64,000 nt of DNA from contig CALXBN010000061.1 of NCBI GenBank assembly GCA_944386555.1, positions 79,255 through 143,254 on the forward strand, written 5' to 3'. The notes beneath the pieces are model-generated. The model saw only the letters and a list, made by a program, of their open reading frames with translations, was not told the DNA's origin and searched no databases. Of the stretch, positions 8,084 through 17,047 are shown in pieces. How positions within the stretch are numbered: position 1 is the first letter of the stretch; each line of letters begins with the position of its first letter. The stretch is from an uncultured Ruthenibacterium sp. Lineage in GTDB: Bacteria; Bacillota; Clostridia; Oscillospirales; Ruminococcaceae. Made by a program: the position numbers and the translations under genes.

Positions 8084-9859
8084 TTGAGCGAACCCAAACA
8101 TTACACCACCGCCCAGCTGGCCCGGCGGTTCTGGCCGTATCTGGCGCGTTACAGGGGCGTGCTGTGCACGGACCTGCTGTGCGCCTGCCTGACCACCGTG
8201 TGCGAACTGGTGCTGCCCATGCTGATGCGCGCCATCACCGACCGTGCCAGCCAGAGCCTGGCGCTGCTGACGCCGGGGTATATTGCCCGGCTGGGCCTGT
8301 TTTACCTGGCGCTGCGGCTGGTGGATGCGGCGGCCAATTACTACAAATCCAATATGGGCCATGTGATGGGCGCCTACATCGAGACGGATATGCGCCGGGA
8401 CGCCTTTGCCCACCTGCAGCGGCTGTCGGACAATTATTTTGCCAACACCAAAGTGGGGCAGATCATGGGCCGGCTGACCAACGACCTGTTCGATGTGACC
8501 GAGTTCGCCCACCACTGCCCGGAGGAGTTTTTCATCGCCGCACTGAAGGGCGTGGCCTCGTTTGTGATCCTGGGGGCCATCAACCTACCGCTGACGGTGA
8601 TCATTTTTGCGATGATCCCGGTGATGCTGACGGTGTGCGTGAAGCTGAACCTGTATGTGCGGGATACTTTCCGGGCCCAGCGGGTGCAGATCGGCGAGAT
8701 CAACGCCCGGCTGGAGGACACGCTTCTGGGCGAGCGGGTGGTAAAGGCCTTTGCCGGCGAGGAGCTGGAAAAGGGCAAGTTCGAAAAGGACAACGGGAAG
8801 TTTTTGGCCATCAAGCGCCAGACCTATCGATGGATGGCCCTGTTCCACACCGCCAGCCGCCTGTTCGACGGGCTGATGTACCTGGTGGTGCTGGTGGCCG
8901 GCAGCGTGTTCATGATGCGCGGGGCCATCACCCCCGGCGATATGGTGGCCTATGTGCTGTTCGTCACCACGCTGCTGACGACCATCCAGCGCATCATCGA
9001 ATTTGCCGAGCAGTTCCAGCGGGGCATGACGGGCATCGAGCGCTTCTGCGAGATCATGGACGCAGATGTGGAGATTTTGGACGAACCGGGGGCGGTACCC
9101 CTGGAAAACGTGCGGGGTGACATCCGTTTCGAGGATGTTACCTTTGAATACCCCGACGACCACAACCGGGTGCTGCACCATTTGAACCTGCATATCCGCG
9201 CCGGCGAAAAGCTGGCCCTGGTGGGCCCCTCCGGCGGGGGAAAAACCACGCTGACCAACCTGATCCCCCGCTTTTACGACCCCACCGCCGGCCGCGTGCT
9301 CATTGACGGGCAGGATGTGCGGGGCGTGACGCTGCAGTCCCTGCGCAGTGCCATCGGCATCGTGCAGCAGGATGTGTACCTGTTCAGCGGCACCGTGTAT
9401 GAAAATATCGCCTATGGCAGGCCCGGCGCCAGCCGGGAGGAGGTGCTGGCCGCCGCAGCCCTGGCCGGGGCCGACGCCTTCATCCGCAAGCTTCACGACG
9501 GCTACGACACCTATGTGGGCGAGCGGGGCGTGAAGCTGTCCGGCGGGCAGAAGCAGCGCATCTCCATTGCCCGGGTATTCCTGAAGGATCCGCCCATTCT
9601 GATCCTGGACGAGGCGACCAGTGCCCTGGACAATGAGAGCGAGCACCTGGTGGGCCAAAGCCTGTCCCGCCTGGCCAGAGGGCGCACCACCCTCACCATC
9701 GCCCACAGGCTGACGACCATCCAGAATGCGGACCGCATTCTGGTGCTGGGCCCCGAGGGCATTGAAGAAGAGGGCACCCACGCGGCGCTGCTGGCCCGGA
9801 ACGGCGCCTATGCCCGGCTGTGGAACGGCGCGCTGGCGCTGGACCGGCAGACCATCTGA
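8084..9859 (+). CDS. ABC exporter, fused membrane and ATPase domains (MsbA/MdlB type)
   Basis: 591 residues: six membrane helices (residues ~15-310) followed by a nucleotide-binding domain with Walker A GPSGGGKTT, signature LSGGQKQR, Walker B ILILDEATSALD and the H-loop IAHR, all intact. Such half-transporters work as homodimers or pair with another half; they export lipids, peptides or drugs. The start is TTG at 8084, preceded by AGGAAAGGAAG. The next gene, a glycosyltransferase, begins 29 bases later and the two are probably co-transcribed, which favours a cell-surface role; the substrate is unknown. Confidence 0.88.
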   Translation: MSEPKHYTTAQLARRFWPYLARYRGVLCTDLLCACLTTVCELVLPMLMRAITDRASQSLALLTPGYIARLGLFYLALRLVDAAANYYKSNMGHVMGAYIETDMRRDAFAHLQRLSDNYFANTKVGQIMGRLTNDLFDVTEFAHHCPEEFFIAALKGVASFVILGAINLPLTVIIFAMIPVMLTVCVKLNLYVRDTFRAQRVQIGEINARLEDTLLGERVVKAFAGEELEKGKFEKDNGKFLAIKRQTYRWMALFHTASRLFDGLMYLVVLVAGSVFMMRGAITPGDMVAYVLFVTTLLTTIQRIIEFAEQFQRGMTGIERFCEIMDADVEILDEPGAVPLENVRGDIRFEDVTFEYPDDHNRVLHHLNLHIRAGEKLALVGPSGGGKTTLTNLIPRFYDPTAGRVLIDGQDVRGVTLQSLRSAIGIVQQDVYLFSGTVYENIAYGRPGASREEVLAAAALAGADAFIRKLHDGYDTYVGERGVKLSGGQKQRISIARVFLKDPPILILDEATSALDNESEHLVGQSLSRLARGRTTLTIAHRLTTIQNADRILVLGPEGIEEEGTHAALLARNGAYARLWNGALALDRQTI

Positions 9860-9888
9860 AAACCATCTGACGCCAAAGGAGGCAGACC

Positions 9889-10713
9889 ATGGCACAGCAG
9901 CCCCTTGTATCGATAGTGATCCCCGTGTACAATGCGGCGGCCCTTCTGCCGCGCTGCATTGAAAGCGTGCGGGCCCAAAGCTACACCAACCTGCAGATGA
10001 TTCTGATCAACGACGGCAGTACCGATTCTTCGGGTGAAATGTGCCGCATGTATGCCCGGGTGGACGGGCGTATCACGGTGATCGAGAAGGAAAACGCCGG
10101 CGTCTCCGCCGCGCGCAACGACGGCCTGGACGCCGCCCGGGGCGAATACCTGCAGTTTGTGGACAGCGACGACTACCTGCCCGTCCACGCCACACAGACC
10201 CTGGTGGAGCGCGCGGTACACACCGGGTGCGACCTGGCCATCGCTCCCTATTTCCGGGTGACGGAGGAAAAAGGGCCCGGCGGGGCCCGCTTCTCGCTGC
10301 ACGGCTTCCTGCCCGAAGGACCCGTAATGGACAAGACCCAGTTTGCCCTGCAGCTGATGGACGAGCCGGCCAGCTACTACTACGGCGTGCTGTGGAACAA
10401 GCTGTACCGGGCCTCCCTGGTGCGGGACAACGGCCTGGTCTTTTCCAGCGAGCTGGAGTGGAGCGAGGACTTCCTGTTCAACCTGGAGTACATCCGCTGC
10501 GCCCAGACCTTCGCCGCCAGCGACCGCCCGGTGTATTTCTATGTGAAAAACGAGGGCAGCATCACCCATACCAAAATGGACCTGATGAGCATTGTGAAAA
10601 CCAAGGCGGTGCTGTTCACCTACTACAAGGAACTGTATGAGAAGCTGGGCCTGTACGACGGGGCCAAGGGCCAGGTGCTGCGGTACCTGATTGCCACAGC
10701 GGAGCACGGCTGA
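9889..10713 (+). CDS. Glycosyltransferase family 2
   Basis: 274-residue cytoplasmic GT-A glycosyltransferase. The N-terminus VSIVIPVYN at residues 7-15, the NDGSTDSS nucleotide-binding turn at 41-48 and the metal-binding VDSDD at 91-95 are typical of GT2. No membrane segment is visible, so it is not a processive polymerase. Strong AAAGGAGG ribosome site. Located directly after the ABC exporter and 38 bases before the peptidase-acetyltransferase fusion. The acceptor (teichoic acid, capsule or other glycan) cannot be told. Confidence 0.88.
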   Translation: MAQQPLVSIVIPVYNAAALLPRCIESVRAQSYTNLQMILINDGSTDSSGEMCRMYARVDGRITVIEKENAGVSAARNDGLDAARGEYLQFVDSDDYLPVHATQTLVERAVHTGCDLAIAPYFRVTEEKGPGGARFSLHGFLPEGPVMDKTQFALQLMDEPASYYYGVLWNKLYRASLVRDNGLVFSSELEWSEDFLFNLEYIRCAQTFAASDRPVYFYVKNEGSITHTKMDLMSIVKTKAVLFTYYKELYEKLGLYDGAKGQVLRYLIATAEHG

Positions 10714-10751
10714 GCGCCGCCGCACCCGGCTGACCGAAAGAGGGGGATTGG

Positions 10752-12413
10752 ATGAACGAACAAGAACTGACCCGATTTATGCTGCAGGAGACCCGGGCGG
10801 TGCTGGCCATTGACAGCCCCACCGGCTACACGAAAAACGCGGCCGCCTATGTGCTGGGCCGCTACCGCGCCATGGGCTACGACGCCCGCCTGACGCCCAA
10901 GGGCGGCGTGCTGGTGCCCGTGGCCCCGGGCGACGCCGCCCACGCCGGCGACGGCGTGCTGGTGGAGGCACATCTGGACACCCTGGGCGCCATGGTGGCC
11001 GAGGTGCTGCCCTCCGGACGGCTGCGCCTGACGCCTCTGGGCGGTATGAATGCCTGCAACGCCGAAACCGAAAACGTGCGCATCATCACCCGGGCGGGGA
11101 AAACCTACACCGGCACCTTCCAGCTGAAAAACGCCTCCATCCATGTAAACGGAGACTACAGCGGCACAAAGCGCACCTTTGACGCCTGCGAAGTGGTCAT
11201 CGACGAGCCGGCGGCCGGCCGGGAGGATGTGCTGGCCCTGGGGATCGCCGTGGGGGACATCGTCTGCTTTGACCCGCGCACGGCGGTTACCGATTCCGGC
11301 TACATCAAAAGCCGCTTTTTGGACGACAAGCTCAGCGTGGGCATCCTTCTGGGATATGCCAGGGCCCTGGCCGACGGCGCGCCGGCGCCCGCGCGCCCGG
11401 TGTGGCACCACATCACCGTATACGAGGAGGTGGGCCACGGGGCCGCGGCCACCATGCCCGCGGGCTGCAGCGAGGTGCTCAGCGTGGACATGGGATGTGT
11501 GGGCGACGGCCTTTCCTGCACCGAGCGCCAGGTGTCCATCTGCGCCAAGGACTCCGGCGGGCCGTACAATTACGAGGTGGTCGGCGCCCTGGTGCGGGCC
11601 GCCCGGCGCGCCGGAGCGGATTACGCGGTGGATGTTTACCCCCATTACGGCAGCGATGCCGAGGCGGCCCTGAAGGCCGGCTGGGACGTGCGCCACGGGC
11701 TGATCGGCGCGGGCGTGTACGCCAGCCATGGCTACGAGCGCAGCCATGTGGACGGCATGGTGAACACCCTGAAGCTGCTGCTGGCCTATCTGGGCGGCGA
11801 AGAGGCCAGTGAAGAGGGCGGTGAAGCGGCCGGCGCGCCGGCGCAGGACGCCGCCGGCAGCCTGGACGGCGGCGCCGTGATCCTGCGTCCCTGCGCCCCG
11901 ACGGACGCGGCGCTGTACGCCCGGTGGATGCACGAGCCGGCGATCCTGGACAATTACCTGGACGAGGGCGTGGACATGACCGCCGACATGGCCCGGGACT
12001 TTTTGCAAAAGCGACAGGGCCAGCCCAGCTTCATCATCCTGGAGAAGGATTCCCGCCGTCCGGTGGGCTTCTGCGAACTGGCCAGCCGGGATGACGCGGT
12101 CTCCAGCGCGGCGCTGGGCATTTTCATCGGCGAGGCGGACTGCCGGCGCAAAGGCCTGGCGCGCGCGGCGCTGCAGGCGCTGCTGGCCTATGGCTTCGGG
12201 CCGCTGGGCCTGCACAGCGTGTGGCTGACCACTTGGGAGGGCAACGATGCCGCCCTGGCGCTGTACCGCCGGGCCGGCTTCCGGCAGTGCGGCGTGCGCC
12301 GGGAGGCCTGGCGCCGCCGGGGAAAACTGTATGGCCTGGTGTATATGGACCTGCTGGCCGAAGAATTCAGCCCGGCCGACGGCCCGCAGGAGCGGAAGGA
12401 GGCGCCGCAATGA
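10752..12413 (+). CDS. M42-type metallopeptidase fused to a GNAT acetyltransferase
   Basis: 553 residues in one uninterrupted frame. Residues 1-~348 are an M42/M20-like aminopeptidase with a complete di-metal set: H74 and D76 (AHLDTLG), D191/D192 (RFLDDK), the catalytic E225/E226 (YEEVGHG), D246 (SVDMG) and a C-terminal His at 326 or 332 (SHGYERSH). Residues ~349-374 are an acidic/Ala-Gly linker. Residues 376-~535 are a GNAT domain with the acetyl-CoA loop R-R-K-G-L-A-R and a WEGNDAALALYRRAGF C-terminal motif. M42 enzymes cut N-terminal residues from peptides; a GNAT could acetylate the released amino acid or peptide, but that coupling is inference. The stop overlaps the next gene's ATG (ATGA). 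Confidence 0.88.
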   Translation: MNEQELTRFMLQETRAVLAIDSPTGYTKNAAAYVLGRYRAMGYDARLTPKGGVLVPVAPGDAAHAGDGVLVEAHLDTLGAMVAEVLPSGRLRLTPLGGMNACNAETENVRIITRAGKTYTGTFQLKNASIHVNGDYSGTKRTFDACEVVIDEPAAGREDVLALGIAVGDIVCFDPRTAVTDSGYIKSRFLDDKLSVGILLGYARALADGAPAPARPVWHHITVYEEVGHGAAATMPAGCSEVLSVDMGCVGDGLSCTERQVSICAKDSGGPYNYEVVGALVRAARRAGADYAVDVYPHYGSDAEAALKAGWDVRHGLIGAGVYASHGYERSHVDGMVNTLKLLLAYLGGEEASEEGGEAAGAPAQDAAGSLDGGAVILRPCAPTDAALYARWMHEPAILDNYLDEGVDMTADMARDFLQKRQGQPSFIILEKDSRRPVGFCELASRDDAVSSAALGIFIGEADCRRKGLARAALQALLAYGFGPLGLHSVWLTTWEGNDAALALYRRAGFRQCGVRREAWRRRGKLYGLVYMDLLAEEFSPADGPQERKEAPQ

Positions 12414-12877
12414 AAGTGTGGAAAGTCTTTGCCGCCGCCGGTGCGGCGGCTGCGCTGGCCGCGGCCGGCCTGTGGCTGGCCCGGGAGGTAAACCTGCGCC
12501 GGGCCGCTGCGGGCTTTACCCAGACCATGGGCCGGTTCCCCTGCGGCGCCGAGGGCCCCGACGAACAGCTGGCCGCCGAGGAGGCCGCCCGCCGCTACGG
12601 CAGCGCCGCTGTGGCCCCCCGCAAGAGGGTGCTGTACGACCAGGACGCGGACCTGCTGTTCCGGCAGGCGCCCGGCGCCGGGGAACAGCCCGCGCCGCCC
12701 CTGCCGGCCGATGCTGCGCCGGCCGCGCCCGGTACCCCGGGCGACGCCCCGCCGCGCAACCCGGTGGAGGCTCCGCCTGCAAAGGCGCCCCGCACCCCCG
12801 AGGGCAAGCTGGACGCGGCGCGCATCGCCTGCGCCGAGGATTTTCAGGATTGGGACGATCTGGGCTGCCGGGGCTGA
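12410..12877 (+). CDS. Small membrane-anchored hypothetical protein
   Basis: 155 residues starting in the ATGA overlap with the preceding fusion gene, behind GAAGGAGG. Residues 5-24 are a hydrophobic Ala-rich segment after MKVWK, a likely signal anchor. Residues ~75-135 are Pro/Ala-rich and low in complexity, and the C-terminus ends in the acidic [12 protein letters not shown]. No family is recognised. Translational coupling to the peptidase-acetyltransferase argues that it is real; the composition argues for an extracytoplasmic tail. Confidence 0.6.
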   Translation: MKVWKVFAAAGAAAALAAAGLWLAREVNLRRAAAGFTQTMGRFPCGAEGPDEQLAAEEAARRYGSAAVAPRKRVLYDQDADLLFRQAPGAGEQPAPPLPADAAPAAPGTPGDAPPRNPVEAPPAKAPRTPEGKLDAARIACAEDFQDWDDLGCRG

Positions 12878-12929
12878 ACCCCGCCGCCCGTTCGCATATT
12901 TCAACTCACAGCAAAGAAGGCAGACATCC

Positions 12930-14018
12930 ATGACAAAAATCACGATTTTTTCCGGTTTTCTGGGCGCGGGAAAAACCACGCTGATCAAGCAGCTGATCCA
13001 GAAAGCCTACACCGGCGAAAAGCTGGTGCTGATCGAAAACGAATTCGGCGAGATCGGCATCGACGGCGGCTTCATGCAGGAGGCCGGTATCCAGGTGACG
13101 GAGATGAACTCCGGCTGCATTTGCTGCAGCCTGGTGGGAGACTTCGGCAAGGCCCTGCAGAAGGTGCTGGATGAATACGCCCCCGACCGCATTCTCATCG
13201 AGCCCTCCGGCGTGGGCAAGCTCAGCGATGTGATCCGCGCCGTGCAGGACCTGCATGCCGACGTGGAGCTTTCGGGCTTCGTCACCGTGGCCGACGCGGG
13301 CAAGGTGAAGGTATATATGAAGAACTTCGGTGAGTTCTACGACAACCAGATCCAGTACGCCAGCGCCATCCTGCTGTCCCGTACCGACACCGTCACCGGC
13401 GGCAAGCTGGACAGGGCCGTGGCCCTGCTGAGGGAGAAAAACCCCACGGCCCCCATCGTCACCACCCCCTGGGGCCAGCTCACCGGCCGGCAGCTGCTGG
13501 ACGTGATGGAGCGCAAGGACACCCTCTCGGCCGAGCTGGCCCGCCTGGCCGCCGAGGCCGCCGAGGCCCACGGCCACCATCACCACGATCATGACCACGA
13601 GCACGCGCATGACCATGGCCACGAGCATGAGCATGATCACGATCACGAGCACGGGCACGGGCACGGCGAGGGCTGCACCTGCGCGGCCTGCACCGGCCAC
13701 GATCACGATCATGACCACGGCCACCATCACCACCACGCCGACGAGGTGTTCCAGAGCTGGGGCAAAGAGAGCCCCGACCGGTACACCCCCGAGGCCATCC
13801 GGGAAAAGCTGCAGGCGCTGGACAGCGGCGCATACGGCCAGGTGCTGCGGGCCAAGGGCATCGTGCCCGCCGCCGATGGCAGCTGGATCCACTTCGACTA
13901 CGTGCCCGGCGAGGCGGACGTGCGCACCGGCCCCGCGGCTTTCACCGGCCGGCTGTGCGTCATCGGCGCCCATCTCGACGAGGACAAGCTGGCGGCCCTG
14001 TTCGCAAAGGAGGCCTGA
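12930..14018 (+). CDS. CobW/ZNG-family GTPase with a histidine-rich metal loop
   Basis: 362-residue COG0523 P-loop GTPase. Walker A GFLGAGKT is at 9-16, the metal-binding CxCC (C63, C65, C66) is intact and the base-recognition motif is SRTD (150-153) instead of NKxD. Residues 214-269 hold 27 histidines plus a C-x-C-x2-C (249, 251, 254), followed by a CobW C-terminal domain. Such proteins insert or traffic zinc or other metals into client enzymes. The start at 12930 is set by AAAGAAGG and the conserved [15 protein letters not shown]; the longer upstream frame overlaps the previous gene. The second GTPase begins 4 bases after the stop, so they form an operon. No Zur-type palindrome was recognised upstream. 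Confidence 0.9.
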   Translation: MTKITIFSGFLGAGKTTLIKQLIQKAYTGEKLVLIENEFGEIGIDGGFMQEAGIQVTEMNSGCICCSLVGDFGKALQKVLDEYAPDRILIEPSGVGKLSDVIRAVQDLHADVELSGFVTVADAGKVKVYMKNFGEFYDNQIQYASAILLSRTDTVTGGKLDRAVALLREKNPTAPIVTTPWGQLTGRQLLDVMERKDTLSAELARLAAEAAEAHGHHHHDHDHEHAHDHGHEHEHDHDHEHGHGHGEGCTCAACTGHDHDHDHGHHHHHADEVFQSWGKESPDRYTPEAIREKLQALDSGAYGQVLRAKGIVPAADGSWIHFDYVPGEADVRTGPAAFTGRLCVIGAHLDEDKLAALFAKEA

Positions 14019-14021
14019 GCC

Positions 14022-14966
14022 ATGGCCATTCCCGTCTACCTGTTTGCGGGCTTTCTGGACGCGGGCAAAACATCCTTCGTCCAGGAGACCCTGGAGGACC
14101 CGGACTTCAACACCGGCGAAAAGACGCTGATGGTGCTGTGCGAGGAGGGCGAGGAGGAGTACGCCCCCGAAAAATTCGCCGGGGGCAATGTGCGCTTCCT
14201 GACGGTGGAAAAGGAGAGCGACCTGTCTGTTTCCCTGTTCAAGGAGTACCAGCGCACCCACCGCATCGACCGGGTGCTCATCGAGTACAACGGCATGTGG
14301 AATTTGCAGAGCCTGTACGACGCCATGCCCAAGGACTGGGAGTTCTACCAGATCATCACCGTGGCGGATTCCACCACCTTCCAAAGCTACATGACCAATA
14401 TGCGCCAGCTGGCGGTGGACAAACTGCGGGACCCGGAGGTGGTATTGTTCAACCGCTGCACCGCCGCTACCGACAAGGGTTTTTTGCACAAGGCCGTGCG
14501 CATGGTGAACCGCCGGGCCCAGATCATCTTCGAGCACACCGACGGCTCCATCGAGCCCGACGACTTCGAGGACGAGCTGCCCTTTGATTTGACCGCCGGC
14601 GTGATCCCCATCGCCGACGAGGACTTCGGCGTGTGGTTTTTGGACGCCATGGACAACCCCGGCAAGTACAAGGGCAAAACCCTGCGCCTGAAGGCCTATG
14701 TGTGCCAGACGCCCAAGGCCCCCAAGGGCTGCTTTGTGGCCGGCCGCTTCGGTATGACCTGCTGCGTGGAGGACATCAGCTTCTACGGGGTGATCTGCCA
14801 GGCGGATAACGCCGCGGCCCTGCCCCACCGCAGCTGGGTGGATGTGGAGGCCAAAGTGGACGTGCGGCCCCATCCGGTGTACGGCGGCCCAGGCCCCTGG
14901 CTGGTGGACGCCAAGGTGACCCCCGGCGGCCCGCCGGAGGATGAAGTGGTGTATTTCCTGCGCTGA
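14022..14966 (+). CDS. CobW-like GTPase with C-terminal TIGR03943/DUF1980-like domain
   Basis: 314 residues. The N-terminal half is a diverged COG0523 GTPase: P-loop GFLDAGKT at 10-17, but no CxCC (the position reads VLCEEGEEEY) and FNRC in place of NKxD. The C-terminal ~120 residues (RLKAYVCQTP, GRFGMTCCVEDISFYGVIC) resemble the conserved end of the TIGR03943/YcgQ family, which is linked to zinc limitation and associated permeases in Firmicutes. It follows the His-rich GTPase with a 3-base gap and is certainly co-translated. A metal-trafficking role is inferred from family and neighbour. Confidence 0.82.
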   Translation: MAIPVYLFAGFLDAGKTSFVQETLEDPDFNTGEKTLMVLCEEGEEEYAPEKFAGGNVRFLTVEKESDLSVSLFKEYQRTHRIDRVLIEYNGMWNLQSLYDAMPKDWEFYQIITVADSTTFQSYMTNMRQLAVDKLRDPEVVLFNRCTAATDKGFLHKAVRMVNRRAQIIFEHTDGSIEPDDFEDELPFDLTAGVIPIADEDFGVWFLDAMDNPGKYKGKTLRLKAYVCQTPKAPKGCFVAGRFGMTCCVEDISFYGVICQADNAAALPHRSWVDVEAKVDVRPHPVYGGPGPWLVDAKVTPGGPPEDEVVYFLR

Positions 14967-15086
14967 GGGGCTTTGCCCCGGCGCGCCGGGCCCGGGCTGC
15001 GCGCCCGGGCCTTTCCGCTTCAGCCGGAATGCCCCGGCCGCGCGCCGGGCATTTTCCCAAAATCAATCGCAACAGGAGGGTTTTTC

Positions 15087-15905
15087 ATGAGCAAATACGG
15101 ATTTATCGGCACCGGCAGTATGGCCGGCGCCCTGGTGGCCGCGGCGGCGGCCGGCGGCTTCGGGGCCGACTGCATGCTGTACAACCGCACCGCCGAAAAA
15201 GCCAGGGCCCTGGCCCGGCAGTACGGCTGTACCGTAGCCGAAAGCGCCGCGGCCCTGGCCGCCCGCTGCGATTACATCTTCCTGGGGGTGAAGCCCCACC
15301 AGCTGGCCGGCGTGGTGGAGGGAGTGCGCACCATTCTGGCCCAGCGGGACGCAGCAGGCAGCCGGCCGGTGCTGGTGAGCATGGCGGCCGGGGTGAGCCT
15401 GGCAAAGCTGAAGGGCTTTGCCGGGGACGAGCACTGGCCCGTGGTGCGCATCATGCCCAACACTCCCTGCGCCATCGGCCAGGGTATCGTGTTCGTGACG
15501 CCGGATGCCGATACCCCCGCCCCGGCAGCGGCGGACATCCGCGACGTGCTGGCGGGATGCGGCCGGGTGCTGGACACCGACGAGCCTACGCTGGACCTGG
15601 GCGGTGTGGTGGCCGGCTGCACCCCGGCCTGGGCGTATCTGTTCATCGAGGCCCTGGCCGACGGCGCCGTGGCCGCGGGCATGCCCCGGGCCCTGGCCCT
15701 GCAGTGCGCCGCCGGCGCGGTGAAGGGCGCGGCGGCCCTGGTGCTGGAGACCGGCCAGCACCCCGGCCAGCTGAAGGACGCCGTGTGCAGCCCCGGGGGC
15801 AGTACCATTGCCGGCGTGCGCGCCCTGGAGGAAAGGGGCCTGCGCGGCGCGGCCATGGCCGCCGTCCAGGCCGCCGTGCAGCGCACCGGGGAGATGGGCC
15901 GGTAA
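15087..15905 (+). CDS. proC: Pyrroline-5-carboxylate reductase
   Basis: 272 residues, normal for ProC, which reduces Δ1-pyrroline-5-carboxylate to proline with NAD(P)H. Rossmann motif YGFIGTGSMAGAL at residues 4-16, VRIMPNTPCAIGQG around 125-138, and the C-terminal signature GQHPGQLKDAVCSPGGSTI, where the family has HPAxLKDxVxSPGGTTI. Start at 15087 with AACAGGAGGG. Monocistronic; a strong terminator follows at 15924. Confidence 0.95.
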   Translation: MSKYGFIGTGSMAGALVAAAAAGGFGADCMLYNRTAEKARALARQYGCTVAESAAALAARCDYIFLGVKPHQLAGVVEGVRTILAQRDAAGSRPVLVSMAAGVSLAKLKGFAGDEHWPVVRIMPNTPCAIGQGIVFVTPDADTPAPAAADIRDVLAGCGRVLDTDEPTLDLGGVVAGCTPAWAYLFIEALADGAVAAGMPRALALQCAAGAVKGAAALVLETGQHPGQLKDAVCSPGGSTIAGVRALEERGLRGAAMAAVQAAVQRTGEMGR

Positions 15906-15923
15906 ACTTCCGTTTGAACGCGC

Positions 15924-15951
15924 AAAAGCCCCCCTGCAAAGGGGGGCTTTT
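15924..15951. terminator. Bidirectional intrinsic terminator
   Basis: 11-bp stem (15924-15934 with 15941-15951) with flanking A4 and T4, serving proC on the plus strand and the GNAT gene on the minus strand. Confidence 0.9.
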
Positions 15952-15985
15952 GTGCTGCGGCGCCATGGCTGCCGGCGCGCCCGGC

Positions 15986-16558
15986 TTACACCTCCTGCGC
16001 CTTGGCCTGCCGCCATTCGTCCTCCAGCATGGCCATCAGGATGTCGTCGGCCCATGCGCCGCCGTCCTGCACGGCATGGCGCAGAACGCCTTCCACCCGA
16101 AAACCGCATTTTTCGTATACGGCCCGGGCCCGTGGGTTGAAGCTGAATACGTCCAGGCTCAGCCTGTGCAGGGAAAGCGTTTCGAAGGCCAGGTCCCGCA
16201 GGCAGCGCACCATCCAGGTGCCCAGGCCCCGGCCCCGATGGGCGGGCCGGAAAATCACCAGGCGCAGGTTGGCGCTGCGCAGGGCCCAGTCGATCTCATT
16301 GATCACACCTTCCCCGGCGATGGTCCCGTCGGGCGCCTGCAGCAGGTAGTACCGACGGTCCGGGTCGTCGATTGAAAAGTGGAAAAAACGAACCACTTCG
16401 TCCCGGGAAAACGCAGCTTTTGCACCGGTGAGCCGGGCTGCTTCGGCGTCCAGCGGGCAGTAGTTCTGCCGGTAATAGGCTTCGGCGTCCTCCGGGGCGG
16501 CCGGGCGCAGGGTATAGCCGTCTTTTTGAAAAACCGGCGGGCAGGCGGGGGGCAGCAT
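15986..16558 (-). CDS. GNAT-family N-acetyltransferase
   Basis: 190 residues of the RimJ/RimL-like GNAT class (acetylation of a protein N-terminus or small amine by acetyl-CoA). The motif A loop is R-P-A-H-R-G-R-G-L-G around residue 118, followed by the NPRARAVYEKCGFRVEGVLR C-terminal motif. Start 16558 is preferred over 16564 because AAAGGAG lies 8 rather than 2 bases upstream. A good promoter lies at 16616-16644. The substrate is unknown. Confidence 0.85.
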   Translation of the reverse strand: MLPPACPPVFQKDGYTLRPAAPEDAEAYYRQNYCPLDAEAARLTGAKAAFSRDEVVRFFHFSIDDPDRRYYLLQAPDGTIAGEGVINEIDWALRSANLRLVIFRPAHRGRGLGTWMVRCLRDLAFETLSLHRLSLDVFSFNPRARAVYEKCGFRVEGVLRHAVQDGGAWADDILMAMLEDEWRQAKAQEV

Positions 16559-16615
16559 GGGCATCTCTCCTTTGGGCGCCCGGGCAGGGGCATGCCCGGT
16601 GCGGTTTGTGCTTTG

Positions 16616-16644
16616 ATTATACATCGCGGGCCTGCCCTTGGCAA
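16616..16644 (-). promoter_or_regulatory. Sigma-A promoter for GNAT gene
   Basis: On the minus strand TTGCCA (16644-16639), 17-bp spacer, TATAAT (16621-16616), about 58 bp upstream of the start at 16558. Confidence 0.7.
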
Positions 16645-16971
16645 ACCGCCGCCAAAGGCGCCCCCTGTCCCGACAAGCCGCCTTCCTTTTCAAGGACAAA
16701 TCGTGACGGTTCAAACGGCGCGGGTCTGACAAAACGCCCTCCTCCGCCGCCGGCCTTGCGGCGGGCAGGCCGTGGGTTCCCATAGCCTGAGATTGTAATT
16801 TCATAAGGAGATATATTCGGTTCGGCGAAGGCAGGAAAGCGAAAAGGCAGAGGATATGCGAAAGCGGAATGTTTATAGCTGTGCCGGGGAAATCCCGGAG
16901 ATCGCAGCATAAGGACAGTGACGCCGTCCCCATGCCGGGAAGGGCTGATTTTTTACAGAATAGGTGAGGCC

Positions 16972-17024
16972 TTGACGGAAAAGGGGTTCATTGCTGCAAT
17001 AAAGTCAAGAAATTTACCGTAAAT
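16972..17024 (+). promoter_or_regulatory. Promoter and palindromic operator of the marR-nitroreductase genes
   Basis: TTGACG (16972-16977), 17-bp spacer, TGCAAT (16995-17000). Just downstream of the expected transcription start lies a perfect inverted repeat ATTTACCGTAAAT (17012-17024), 23 bp before the marR start. The placement fits autorepression by the MarR protein, but this is inference. Confidence 0.5.
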
Positions 17025-17047
17025 AAATAGACCAAAGGCGGTGGATC

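Larger units (their letters stand above)
16559..17047. other. Intergenic stretch at the edge of the AT-richer island
   Basis: 489 bases without a convincing gene. They hold the GNAT promoter (16616-16644, minus) and, from about 16790 rightward, a visible drop in G+C with A-rich segments. The right end carries the MarR promoter and palindrome (16972-17024). No integrase, att-like duplication or insertion-sequence end could be recognised. Confidence 0.5.

Noticed and set aside
13570..13740. DNA satellite or tandem repeat
   Set aside because: It is the codon pattern of the His-rich loop inside an intact CobW gene.
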